Shown here: one piece after another, positions 44,179 through 55,394 of the stretch
Position numbering within the stretch: the first letter of the stretch is position 1
Layout: each line of letters begins with the position of its first letter
Made by a program: the position numbers and the translations under genes
The notes under the pieces: model-generated
Databases searched by the model: none
Told to the model about the DNA's origin: nothing
Seen by the model: the letters and a program-made list of their open reading frames with translations, nothing else
DNA from: Ambrosia x helenae
Taxonomy: Eukaryota; Streptophyta; Magnoliopsida; Asterales; Asteraceae
Reading direction: 5' to 3'
Assembly: GCA_030844895.1 (NCBI GenBank)
Contig: CM061233.1
Location: 49,715,453-49,779,452, forward strand
Length of the DNA: 64,000 nt

Positions 44179-44901
44179 TATAACGACCCTAACTATCAGA
44201 GTCGGGTCGTCGAATCGGGTTATCGGAGCTACGCAGCGGATTCAGATCATAACAGTCTTTATTCTTCCAGAATCCACGTCATCATATCTGTTGGGTTACC
44301 TGAACACATGTCAAAAATAGTTTCTGTCAACATAAAGTTGGTGAGGTCGTGTATTTTATAAAGTGAATGGCCAGTTCGTTTATTGATAATTCTTTTTATA
44401 AACTTTCTTTTATAAACATGCTTTACAGTTATAATTCTGAAGGGGAAAATATATTTCTATTATACCACTCTATCATATATCAATTCTCTTATAAATCCAT
44501 TCTATCATATCGATTATATTTCGTGCCATTCCTATCGATGGTACCACTCTGATTGTGGTAAAATACCTGTTCTTGTCCTCTACTTGGACAAGAATGGTTT
44601 TGGTCCTCTACTTGGACATCCCTACCCTCTACTTGGGTAAGACTGGTTCTTGCCCTCTAGTCGGTACAAGAAAGGAAATGGCGAATACCGTCCAGTACTG
44701 TCCTTGTCGTTTCTATGTCCCCTTTTCTATTATACTTCTGTTATTTCTATTGATAATCTTTTATTATGTAAAGCATTTCTAGGTTTAATAAATGACATGT
44801 ATTCCCCCGAAAACAGTTAATAAAACAGTAAAAGTGGGGAGTTCACGATACTTACAGGTTTGCTTATAATCTCTAGCTAATCTTCTTATTACAATTATAT
44901 G

Positions 44902-44903
<2 letters not shown>

Positions 44904-44946
<43 letters not shown>
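44904..44946. repeat. (AT)n microsatellite
   Basis: Uninterrupted TA/AT dinucleotides over about 43 bp inside the Y LTR. Confidence 0.9.
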
Positions 44947-44947
<1 letters not shown>

Positions 44948-46260
44948 ATACGTTTTACGCGTGGGACTTGTTAGATTGTAATACTTAGGATATATATCAT
45001 ATATACAATTTATACATATAGAATTCGGTATATATTAGATAGTCCTAAACTCGGGGTTTATTATTGACACGACACGGACATCCTAAATCTAGCTGGCCAT
45101 TACAGCTTGGCATACAAAATAAATAAAGCTGGCCATTACAGCTTCGCACACGAACCTAAAGAACTCTAGACACGAACTTACCCGGATGATGGCTCGGCGG
45201 AGCATATTATTATTAACCCGAGTCTAGTATATCGTTTTATATATCGAATCTTATATATAAATATATATATATATTTTATATATAATTATTATTCTCTTAT
45301 TATTATTATCAAGTCCGTACGTTAATCGTATTATATATATATATTCGTATAATTCTAATAATCCTCGTCTAGTTATTGGACCGGGTGCTGACCGAGTCAC
45401 TGAGTTGACTCGGTATCGGTTCAAGCTCTCCAAAGCTTTATTGGTACCTCATACAATAATCACAAAGATATGTTAATAATCATAAGATTATATGACTAAT
45501 AATCAATTAATAATTGTATCTTTCATACCATTAATATACAACTTATGTATATGGGGCAAGGATGCTCGGATTAGTAACCGAAGACTCGCCGGAACACAGT
45601 CGGGGATTGACCGGAAGTTCACCGGATCTCCAATCGGTCCCTTAACAATATCAACCTTATCTTTGGCCCCAAATTCCTGGTTATAAACACACAAGACATA
45701 TCGGTCAGTATCACTAGTCAGAGGATAACTAAACCATAATCACTTCATACGGGAAAAACCGATCGATTATATGGCTGTGGGTTTAATGGTTAACTGAATT
45801 CATGACAACAGTCACCATAACCGGTGACTGTTTGCTTCCTCCAATCAAGAACTAAGGAAGGAACGAGGTGGGTTATCGGGATTCAGCAGAACAGAGGGTT
45901 GTTTCATCGGTGACAGTCACCATAACCGGTAACTGTCCGGTTCGATTATCAGGAATAGAGAGACGAACAAGATGGTTTAATGGGTTGTAATAGGTTGATT
46001 TTGATGTGGTTCGTTGCTCGTTATCAGAAACAGAAGAACAATTAGGGTGGTTACCGGGTTGGGGGTTCGGTTCAGCAGAGAAGGAGAGGAGTATGGTGTG
46101 TTGTTCGGTTTACCGGAGAAAAAGAGGAGAACGGCGGCGGCGCCGGTTCCGGTCACCGGTCCGGTGACCTTGTCTGAATGTTCTCGGCACACACACAAGT
46201 GTGTGTGTTGTATTCTAGTTTTGTGCAGAGAGAGAAATGAGAGAATGGAGGAGAAGGGCC

Positions 46261-46267
46261 TTTTATA
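46261..46267 (-). promoter_or_regulatory. TATA box of Y LTR
   Basis: TATAAAA on the minus strand, followed by a CT-rich start region with TCTCTCTC. The right copy has it at 57558-57564. Confidence 0.65.
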
Positions 46268-46531
46268 GGTCAATCAATTGAAGGGTGTTTGGCAATAGGG
46301 ATAGCAGCTGGAAATAAGGGTGTTTGGATGCGAGTTTAAGGATAATAAGGAGGGTGTTTGGCAGCAGATTAACAACTAAACATGGAGCGTTTGGTGTTGA
46401 ATTAATCAATCGAGTGAGACGGTTGACTGTGAGATTCGAACTTGAATACTTTATAATAAAATAGTAAATAATCGGGTGGTCGGGTACGACTCTACCCGTT
46501 TAAGAGACCCGTAACACCTCGGGGTGTTACA

Positions 46532-46570
46532 ATCTCCCCCCTTAGGAAATTTCGTCCCCGAAATTTAAGT
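46532..46570 (-). other. Polypurine tract and hairpin of element Y
   Basis: Minus strand: AAATTTCGGGGACGAAATTT hairpin, then CCTAAGGGGGGAGAT directly before the LTR. Same plan as the other gypsy elements. Confidence 0.75.
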
Positions 46571-48163
46571 GATCTTGTCCCTTATACCCTTAATCTATAA
46601 GGATGTTACCATTTAAACCAGGATACTTGTCAACGAGACATAATCAGTTTTCGTGGTTTGCGAAGAACTCGATTTTATATCAAATCTGAGATTACACAAG
46701 TTAGAGATATCAATCTGTAATGATACATCTTGATCATTCTACTAATCTCGTTTTAACCTTTCTTGCTATAGTCATATTAATTCAGGTACATGGATTATCT
46801 GTATTTTTCTGGTATGACTATTAAAGGCTCTTAGTATAGATTGATATTTTCTATAGAATATTAATATTCTTTTATCTTTTCCTCATTAGAATGAGAAGTA
46901 GACTGAATATTATTTCTATATACATGCTTTGAGATTCTAATCGTTTTTTCTTCTGAAAGATTTACAAACTTCCAGCAAACTTTTCTAGAGTCTCAAATCG
47001 ATACAATATTCCCCTCGTTTAATATTCGGATTCAATTACAATGATGGATTCTATATAGTTCTTAGGAGATAGATACGGAAGTCCCTTCATTATCATGACT
47101 TGAATGGGATCGAGCTACTACCTCTTTTATTCGAACTTTAGAATTTATCATCATTGTAATTCCGATTTTAAAGAGTAGGAATATTTTCTGGTAACTATCG
47201 GATTATTTCCTATAAATTCTATCCTTTAAGTTCTGTCTATATCGGTGTAATATGGCTGATCTCTGGGTTATCTCTATTCGTGGATATACTTAGGAGGTTT
47301 CTCAGATCATTAGACGTATCTTATCCGGAGTCTAAAGGTACCGGAAAAGACTAATCGAACTTGTTGAATTACACGGTTTCAACAACTCCTTTTCATTATC
47401 CTGACCTACCGAATTTGGTCATTGAGATTTCTCTTAAATCATTAATAATAATCTTACTGACTATTTCATTGATGATTGACCGCATTATTTATCACTAACC
47501 TTTCTTTGACTTAAGATTCTTAGGATAATGCGTCATCTATTCTTTCTCAAAATCATGATTATCATTCGGGATTCCAAATACTTATTGCATTAACTATTTC
47601 TATAAAATTCTTTCTTAATTCTATTTCGGGATTCCTTGACACTCTCGATAAAAATATTCTATAATTACCTCTCATAAAATATTCTTTATAAAATTCTAGT
47701 CGTTCTTCTTACGACTTATATTCTTATCGGGTAATTTCTATTAATATATATTTTTATTAATTTTTTTTGGCATATCGGATGCCTTCAGATATTATTTGGC
47801 ATTTCGTTTGCCTTCTCGTGATATCTGGCATTTCCAATGCCTTATTATTATTCAGACATATCGAATGTCTTTTCAAATTATAATTCTTTTTATTTGTCGA
47901 TTTATATTCTTTTATATCCAAGCGAATACTGATAATCGTTTATAGCAGACACTATAAATTCATCACTTCTATAATATATATATTGCTTGGAATAATTCTT
48001 TCTTATATATATATTCGATCAAATTATATATTTTCAGTGTCCAAAAACCTTCATGATAAACTTATGTATATAGGCAATATATCATATCTTCTTAATCCAA
48101 TTTATTATAAGCAAAGCTTATTTCATCTGGATATTCGTGTAGATAGTTCTTGCCAGAACAGTG
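46571..48163 (-). other. Non-coding internal region of element Y
   Basis: About 1.6 kb, AT-rich, no convincing frame on either strand. At 47767-47875 there are four successive palindromes of the form GGCATWTCGNATGCC, 25-35 bp apart. Otherwise nothing is recognised. Confidence 0.5.
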
Positions 48164-48356
48164 ATTTCTTCTGAAGTGAACTTGTCTGGTTTGGACTTCA
48201 GAACTTCTGATGAAGTTTCTTCTTCAGCACTTCTCATATCTTCTCTTCAGCAGTTCTTTGTTTTCTTTTCAGTACTTCTATACTTAGCCAAAATGACAGA
48301 AGTGAATTAGACTAAGGTTTCCAAAAGTGGTTTCACCAATCCTCTTTGTCCTAACA
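48164..48356 (-). repeat. Sirevirus LTR fragment (SIRE1 type)
   Basis: Reverse complement of the first 190 bp of the SIRE1 LTR (ends CCTAACA at 48356, with the AGAAGTGAATTAGACTAAGG block), with perhaps 15% divergence by eye. It joins pol of element B directly at 48357. An older relative of SIRE1, not a piece of it. Confidence 0.8.
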
Positions 48357-50153
48357 CTTCTCGTCAACTCAAGGTGCACGAGAAGAACTACACCACCCAT
48401 GACTTGGAATTGGGTGCAGTGGTTTTCGCGTTGAAAATTTGGAGACATTACTTGTACGGTACCAAATGCACCATCTACACCGATCACAAGAGTCTTCAAC
48501 ATATTTTCGACCAACAACATTTGAATATACGACAGCGTCGTTGGATTGAACTTCTGAATGACTATGATTGCGCCATTAAGTACCATCCTGGCAAGGCGAA
48601 TGTGGTAGCAGACGCCTTGAGCAGGAAGGAATCAGTTAATCCTCGTCGCGTGCGGGCGTTGCAGCTCACCATACATTCCTCTCTACCTGACCAACTCCGT
48701 TCTACCCAGTTAGAAGCTTTGAAGGAGGAAAACCTTAAAGCTGAAACCATGCACGGTGCCGACAAGCACCTCGAGCGAAGGCCTGATGGCCTGCACTACT
48801 TCGCAGAACGCATATGGGTTCCTTTATTCGGGGGACTTCGGGAGCTTGTCTTAAATGAGGCTCATAAGTCCCGGTATTCTATTCATCCTGGTTCGGATAA
48901 GATGTACCAAGATCTAAAGGTGCTTTAGTGGTGGCCAAACATGAGGTCGGATATAGCCTCATACGTGAGTAAGTGCTTGACCTGTGCTAAGGTCAAGGTG
49001 GAATACCAGAAAACCGTCGGGTCTCTTGCAACAACCTGAAATTCCGGAGTGGAAATGGGAACGGATTACAATGGATTTTGTCACGCAACTTCCTAAGTCC
49101 CCGAGCGGGAATGATAAGATATGGGTGATTGTTGACCGATTGACGAAATCAGCCCATTTTCTCGCTATTAAAGAGACCGACACCATGGATCGTTTGGCTC
49201 GTCTTTATCTGAAGGAAGTTGTTTCTAAGCACGGGGTGCCGGTTTCTATTATTTTCAGATCATGACTCCCACTTTACTTCTCACTTCTGGAAATCTTTGC
49301 ACAAGGCTTTGGGTACCCAGCTAGACATGAGTACAGCTTATCACCCACAGACTGACGGTCAGAGTGAACGCACGATTCAAACCTTAGAAGACATGCTGCG
49401 GGCATGTGTGATCGATTTTGGTAAAGGTTGGGAAGCTCATTTACCGTTAGTAGAATTCTCTTACAACAACAGTTACCACACGAGCATCAAGGCAGCTCCG
49501 TTCGAGGCACTGTACGGGCGGAAATGCCGGTCTCCTCTTTGTTGGGCTGAGGTGGGTGAGAGTCATCTCACTGGGCCTGAACTAGTGTACGAAACTTCGG
49601 AAAAGATCGTACAGATTCATAACCGGTTGGCAGCGGCACGGGATCGGCAAAAGAGTTATGCCGATCAGCGTCGCAAACCATTGGAATTCCAAGTTGATGA
49701 CAAAGTACTTCTGAAAGTTTCACCGTGGAAGGGCGTCATACACTTTGGGAAGCGTGGCAAACTCAACCCTCGGTATGTCGGTCCATTTACGATCCTGGAA
49801 CGGATTGGACGGTGGCATATCGTCTTGATTTACCGACGGAGCTCGGTAACGTACATAACGTCTTCCATGTGTCCAACCTGAAGAAGTGTCTGGCTGACGA
49901 GTCTCTCATTGTTCCACTGGAAGAGATCAAGGTTGACGATCGTCTTCGGATTGTGGAGGAACCTGTTGAGATCCTCGATTACAAGATTCGTAGCCTACGT
50001 CATAGCAAGATTCGCATTGTGAAGGTTCGCTGGAACTCGAACCGGGGACCAGAGTACACTTGGGAACGGGAGGATCAGATGAAGTCTAAATATCCTCATC
50101 TCTTTCCTAAGGAAGCGTTCGAATCGAGATATGTCTCCACTGCAGCTGAATGA
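48357..50153 (+). pseudogene. Truncated pol of gypsy element B (RNase H end, integrase, chromodomain)
   Basis: Begins in RNase H (SRQLKVHEKNYTTHDLELGA, TDHKSLQHIFDQ, ADALSRKE), followed by integrase zinc region, DDE core (MDF, SDHDSHF, YHPQTDGQSERT), GPY/F (NPRYVGPFTILERIG) and a chromodomain-like end (TWEREDQMKSKYPHLFPK). Broken by TAG at 48926-48928 (Tyr codon before WWP), a one-base gain near 49013, another near 49250 and a one-base loss near 49808. Gag, protease and RT are missing. Sister of the C fragment at 53096-54679. Confidence 0.9.
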
Positions 50154-50303
50154 ATCTCGGGGCGAGATTCCTTTTAACGTGGGGATGATGTGACAACTCG
50201 GGTAAATCTCTCTCTTGGTTTCTATCTTTTGTCTGTTTCTTTTGTTATTCCTTTTGGGTACTGTGCAATTTTCGGGACGAAAATTCTTTTAACGTGGGGA
50301 CGA
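50154..50303 (+). repeat. Two polypurine-tract modules before LTR B
   Basis: First: hairpin around CTCGGGGCGAGATTC, AACGTGGGGATGA, then an LTR-start-like TGTGACA at 50189. Second, 115 bp on: AATTTTCGGGACGAAAATT hairpin, AACGTGGGGACGA, then the true LTR at 50304. Element C has the same pair. Confidence 0.75.
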
Positions 50304-50880
50304 TGTGACACCCGGCAAATTCTGGTTAACAACGTTGTCTAGATGAAAGTCTACCTTAGCGAGCCACGCGTATATTGTACTTAACTGGGTTAGTTAAGTC
50401 GTGTTATGGTTCGGGAACTATCAGTTTAGTATAGAGGATCATCGGATGTTAGTCTAGAGGTTCATTAGATGTCAGTCCTTAACCAAGTGTACAAATGGTG
50501 ACGATTCGTAGAATCGTCAAGTCATACGGAACATACAAGTCTCGAGTCCCGGAATTGGTGAACGAGTGTGAATATGTTTGTTTGCAAGTGTTATGTGTTT
50601 AAAATCATTATGTGACTTGTCGGTATGTGAAAATGTGTTAACATATGTTAAAACGGGGTTTAACGCGCAAAACACATGGAACCAGCCCCTATAGGCGATT
50701 AGGGGAGCCCAATCGCCTATAGGGGATGCGATTGGGCCTTCATAGGGGCGATTGGCATGCTAAATGCATGCCTTAGGGGCGATTAGGCCCTAATTGCATG
50801 AAGTTTCATGCGATTAGGAGCCCTAATCGCGTGTAAATGCTGCACAATCGCGTGTTACGTGCTGGACGACTAAAAACGAC

Positions 50881-50888
50881 TATAAATA
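50881..50888 (+). promoter_or_regulatory. TATA box of LTR B
   Basis: TATAAATA 577 bp into the LTR, directly behind the first motif block. Confidence 0.65.
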
Positions 50889-51659
50889 CAATGCTTGACC
50901 TCCTAAACTTCATAATAACAACCCTAGTCGTCCCATAACCCGCCCCAACACACACACAACCTCTGGAACGTGATTTTGGATCAAAACACAAGGTTTCAAG
51001 CTTATTTCATCAATCTAACACAATCTAAGGTGTGATTTTCATCCATGCAATCTTTATTAACGTTTTTATTAAATCCCTAACGGTCCAGACCTGTTCTAAA
51101 ACGAATAAGCTTTCTGAAAATCGTTAATAAGTGTTGTTAATCGGATTCTAACTATCATGCATGTGTTATGTGTGTTTATGATTAAAAGCTAGGGTTTCTA
51201 TGATTCAAGATGGATGATTAACATGTTATTAGGTTAGTTTCAGATTAATAATGATATCATGTTAATGAAATCTGAGTAATTGTTCATTAGGGTTATAGTT
51301 ATGTATGTTAATGTGATGTTTCATGCTATGTGTATTGTGTTTGGATTACATGGTTGCATGCAGGGCTGATAAAATGAGGCTAAACGAAGGATTTTGGTTT
51401 AAAACATGTTTGGTATAGTTGTTGGATTGATATTGGATGATTACACGCGTTCTGGATATGATTTGGAGCGTTAAACGCGCGAAAAACCGGAACAGCTGGG
51501 TTACTGGCGATTAGCAACCCTAGTCGCCTATGTTAGGGGCGATTAGGAGGCCAATCGCCTGTAAAGACTCCCTAATCGCCTATATTACATGCGATTGGGG
51601 GCTAAATGCCTCTATTACATGCAATTGTGATCCTAAATGCTAGTTAAGTCCTGAAATAC

Positions 51660-51880
51660 ATGTCTTATGAGCTAATTGCTAGTAGATGCATGTCTTATGA
51701 GCTAATTGCTAGTAGATGCATGTCTTATGAGCTAATTGCTAGTAGATACATGTCTTATGACCTAATTGCTAGTAGATACATGTCTTATGACCTAATTGCT
51801 AGTAAGTGCATGTCTTATGACCTAATTGCCTATAAACTCCTGAAATGCATGTCTTATGACCTAATTGCCTATAGTATATG
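51660..51880. repeat. 30 bp minisatellite in LTR B
   Basis: Seven copies of TGTCTTATGAGCTAATTGCT plus AGTAGATGCA; the first five are exactly 30 bp apart (51660, 51690, 51720, 51750, 51780), the last two longer. The unit length is a multiple of three, so a frame stays open, but it is a repeat artefact. It lies in the second motif block. Confidence 0.9.
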
Positions 51881-52374
51881 CGATTAGCCTTCCTAAATGC
51901 CTGTTGACCAACCTAAATGCTAGTTGACTTTTCCTAATCGCGTGTACTGCTGCTGTAAGTGTAAATTAGCATTCCGAGACCCGATTTGACATCTAGGAAC
52001 ATGCTAGGAACCCGTAACATATCTAATAACTTGGTAACATATGTTTGGATTTAATTATGTGATACGTGAACTACGAGCTATAACTTGTTGGACATTAACG
52101 TATGTTAAGTGTGATTGCATGATTGTATGTTTGAGAGCGTAAGCATAACACGGGGAGTCTCGGGTCACCAATGGGATGTCGAGTCTTGTACATTGGGTCA
52201 GTTAAACAGTCACGGTGTTTTCAAACGAACTTGGTTATGGTCTGGACATCTAGGGACTAACTAACCTGCGGGTTATTAGTCTAAGTACTTGTAACTGTCA
52301 TATGTTAGGTCGCCGCTTTACGGGACTAGCATAGCTGCTGAGTTTATTCGTATTACGAAGTAACGCAACTTAAG

Positions 52375-52832
52375 GTGAGTTTACGGCCCCTCTTTTAACT
52401 GGTTTCACTTTTCGGGGGAGAAAACATGTGTTAAAACTTATGTTTGGTAACTACTGTCATACTATGGGTTTTCTATGGTTTACTATACGATCTTTGGAAG
52501 TCCCAAGGGGAACCATGAATGTGCGGGTTTGCACAACGGGGAAATGTGAATAGCGCTATTGGGAGTGACCAACCCCGCTCGTCGACTTGGAGGGTCGGCG
52601 GGTGCATATTGTCTCAAACAGGAACAACAGGTTTACTACATCGGGCACGACATCTGGTTTGCGAGTTAGTAATGGTTTTCCAATCGTGATAGTAACAAAA
52701 CATACGCCTAGCTAGCGTACTTTGGTTTTCGATTTGTTATAGTATAGACAGGTTGAACTTGGTACTTGGATTACAAACCTGTAAACTCACCAGCATTTTT
52801 GTGCTGACGTATTCTCTTACATGTTTTCTCAG
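52375..52832 (+). other. Intron-like segment in LTR B
   Basis: AAG|GTGAGT at 52374/52375, TTCTCAG|GTCGCT at 52832/52833, 458 nt. The arms GGTGAGTTTAC (52374-52384) and GTAAACTCACC (52781-52791) are perfectly complementary. The palindrome AATAGCGCTATT is at 52549-52560. Confidence 0.55.
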
Positions 52833-53095
52833 GTCGCTAAGGTAGCACTACTGGACTAGGGCGCACGCGTCTGCACGGCGTCTAGTTAGGGTTGCATGGT
52901 TTTTCAAACGTTGAACACTTGGTTTATTTTGGATTATGTTTTGAATAAGCTTCCGCTGTAATTGGGGATTTTAAACATTGTTTTTGAAATTGCATTATGT
53001 TCATTTAGACTTGTTTATTGTGATCGTTGGTTTGGATCCTGGTTTGTCATGCGCCTCGCGGTAAAACTCCGCAAGTGGATTTTGAGGGTGTGACA

Positions 53096-54679
53096 ACTGT
53101 GCCATCAAATACCATCCTGGCAAGGCGAACGTTGTGGCGGACGCCTTGAGCAGGAAGGAGTCTGCGAACCCTCGCCGTGTTCGAGCCTTACAGCTCACCA
53201 TCCATTCGTCGTTGCCTGACCGAATCCGTTCTGCACAGTTGGAAGCCTTGAAGGAGGAAAACCTTAAGGCTGAAACTATGCACAGTGCTGACAAACATCT
53301 TGAGCTCAGGACTGATGGCTTACACTATTTTGCGGGGCGTGTTTGGGTCCCATTATTCGGGGGATTGCGCGAGCTTGTTCTGGATGAAGCTCACAAATCC
53401 CGTATTCTATTCACCTTGGCTCCGATAAGATGTATCAGGATTTGAAGATACTCTATTGGTGGCCGAACATGAAAGCTGACATAGCTTCGTACGTCAGCAA
53501 ATGTTTGACTTGTGCTAAAGTCATGGTGGAGTATCAGAGGCCGTCTGGTCTCCTGCAACAACCAGAGGTTCCAGAATGGAAGTGGGAACGAATCACGATG
53601 GATTTTGTCACCAAGCTGCCAAGGTCACCTAGTGGTTACGATATGATTTGGGTGATTGTTGACCGGCTGACAAAATCGGCACGTTTTATACCTATTAAGG
53701 AAACCGATGGACTCGAGCGGTTAGCTCGACTTTACCTTAAGGAGGTGGTTGCTCGGCACGGAGTGCCTGTTTCTATTATCTCTAATCGTGATTCTCGTTT
53801 CGCTTCGCGTTTCTGGAAGGCTCTGCACAAGGCTTTGGGTACTCAGTTGGATATGAGTACGGCTTATCATCCGCAAACTGATGGACAGAGTGAGCGGACG
53901 ATTCAAACCTTGGAAGACATGCTTCGGCATGTGTTATCAATTTTGGCAAAAGTTGGGAGATCCACCTGCCGTTAGTGGAGTTCTCCTACAACAACAGCTA
54001 TCACTCTAGCATCAAGGCAGCTCCGTTCGAGGCTCTTTACGGACGGAAATGTCGATCACCACTTTGTTGGGCCGAGGTGGGCGAGAGCCAGCTCACTGGT
54101 CCGGAACTCGTGTACGAAACTTCGGAGAAAATCGTACAGATCCGTCAACGTTTGGCTGCTGCACGGGATCGTCAGAAGAGCTATGCCGATCGCCGTCGAA
54201 AACCTTTAGAGTTCCAGGTTGGGGACAAGGTACTTCTGAAAGTTTCACCATGGAAGGGCGTCATACGCTTTGAAAAGCGTGGCAAGCTTAACCCTCGTTA
54301 TGTCGGACCGTTCGCAATCCTGGATCGGATTGGACCGGTGGCATACAGACTTGATTTACCGGCGGAGCTCGGTAGTGTACACAACGTCTTCCATGTGTCT
54401 AACTTGAAGAAGTGTTTGGCTGATGAATCTCTCATTGTACCACTGGAAGAGATCAAGGTTGATGATCGTCTTCGCATTGTGGAGGAACCTGTCGAGATTC
54501 TCGACTACAAGATTCGTAGCCTTCGTCGGAGTAAAATCCGCATCGTTAAAGTCCGTTGGAACTCGAACCGTGGACCGGAGTTCACATGGGAACGGGAGGA
54601 TCAGATGAAATCTAAGTATCCTCATCTCTTTCCGAAGCGCGCTTTTGAATCGAGGCATGTTACTGCTGAAGCGGAATGA
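53096..54679 (+). pseudogene. Truncated pol of gypsy element C
   Basis: Starts in mid RNase H (CAIKYHPGKANVVADALSR), exactly at the end of LTR B. Integrase zinc region (WWPNMKADIASYVSKCLTCAK), core with MDF and SNRDSRF, where the second catalytic Asp (SDRD in related copies) is Asn, YHPQTDGQSERT, GPY/F and chromodomain-like end (TWEREDQMKSKYPHLFPK). One-base losses near 53405 and 53928 shift the frame. The last 235 codons (53975-54679) are intact. Everything upstream of RNase H is gone. Confidence 0.9.
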
Positions 54680-54815
54680 ATCTCGGGTCGAGATTCCTTT
54701 CAACGTGGGGATGATGTGACATCCGGTAAGTTTCTTTTCATTCTGTTCTTTTCGTTTCTTTCTTTTTGGGCTTTGCGCAATTTTCGGGACGAAAATTCTT
54801 TCAACGTGGGGATGA
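54680..54815 (+). repeat. Two polypurine-tract modules before LTR C
   Basis: GAATCTCGGGTCGAGATTC hairpin, CAACGTGGGGATGA, TGTGACA at 54715; 101 bp later TTTTCGGGACGAAAA, the same tract and the real LTR at 54816. Confidence 0.75.
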
Positions 54816-55386
54816 TGTGACACCCGGCATGTTCGGCTTAAACATATTAGTAACATCTAAGTCTACCTTAGCGAGAAACGTTTATAAACAAACTTAACTG
54901 GGTTAGTTGAGTCGGGTCAAGTTAGGATTGTCCAGGGTACAATGATCTGGAGGATCATTGGGAGTCGTTTTGGTAATACACTAGTACCGGGTTCCGTTGT
55001 TGGTGACATTACATGAACTAATTAAGTATATGTGTAGATTATGAGTCGTGTGGTGGATTATATACATAGATGTGTTTAAATGATGTGTAAATGATTATCT
55101 GTGCTTAAATGTGTTAAATATAGACTAAGGATGCATGCTTATGTGTTAAGATGTGTTAGAATGCGTTAGACACGACAAACTGGAAAACTAGTTAAAAAGG
55201 GGTTCTGGTTCGACCACTTCGAGTGGTCGAAGGAGAAGAAAAGTGTCTGGTTCGACCCATGTAAGTGGGCGAACCAGGGAAGTGGAATTTGAGGAATTCC
55301 CTTCGACCAAACAGGGCTCATTCGACCCTATGAAAGGGGCGAAGGAGACCACATTCGGCCAATGAATTGGTGCGAAGGAAGATTAG

Positions 55387-55394
55387 TATAAATA
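55387..55394 (+). promoter_or_regulatory. TATA box of LTR C
   Basis: TATAAATA 571 bp into the LTR, right after the first motif block. Confidence 0.65.

Larger units (their letters stand above)
44179..46531 (-). repeat. 3' LTR of element Y
   Basis: 2353 bp; on the minus strand it begins TGTAACACC at 46531 and ends GTTATA at 44179 (probably GTTACA before a transition). The TATA box at 46261-46267 leaves a U3 of only about 270 bp. Intron-like sites: donor CT|GTAAGT (44855) and acceptor TGTTCAG|GTAAC (about 44302). Contains a minisatellite of TCCTCTACTTGGACA units (44560-44670), an (AT)n run (44904-44946), a direct repeat AAGCTGGCCATTACAGCTT (about 45090 and 45132), and repeated CCGGTGAC/GTCACCGG palindromic motifs. 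Confidence 0.75.
50304..53095 (+). repeat. LTR of element B
   Basis: 2792 bp, TGTGACACCC ... GGGTGTGACA. GCGATTAGG/CCTAATCGC blocks at about 50690-50860 (upstream of the TATA at 50881) and 51500-51960. A 30 bp minisatellite lies at 51660-51880 and an intron-like segment at 52375-52832. Its right end abuts C pol at 53096, so B probably inserted into C. Confidence 0.88.

Noticed and set aside
51660..51887. Open frame of repeated MSYELIASRC units, or a CRISPR-like array
   Set aside because: It is a head-to-tail 30 bp minisatellite without spacers inside a plant LTR; the open frame follows from the unit being a multiple of three.
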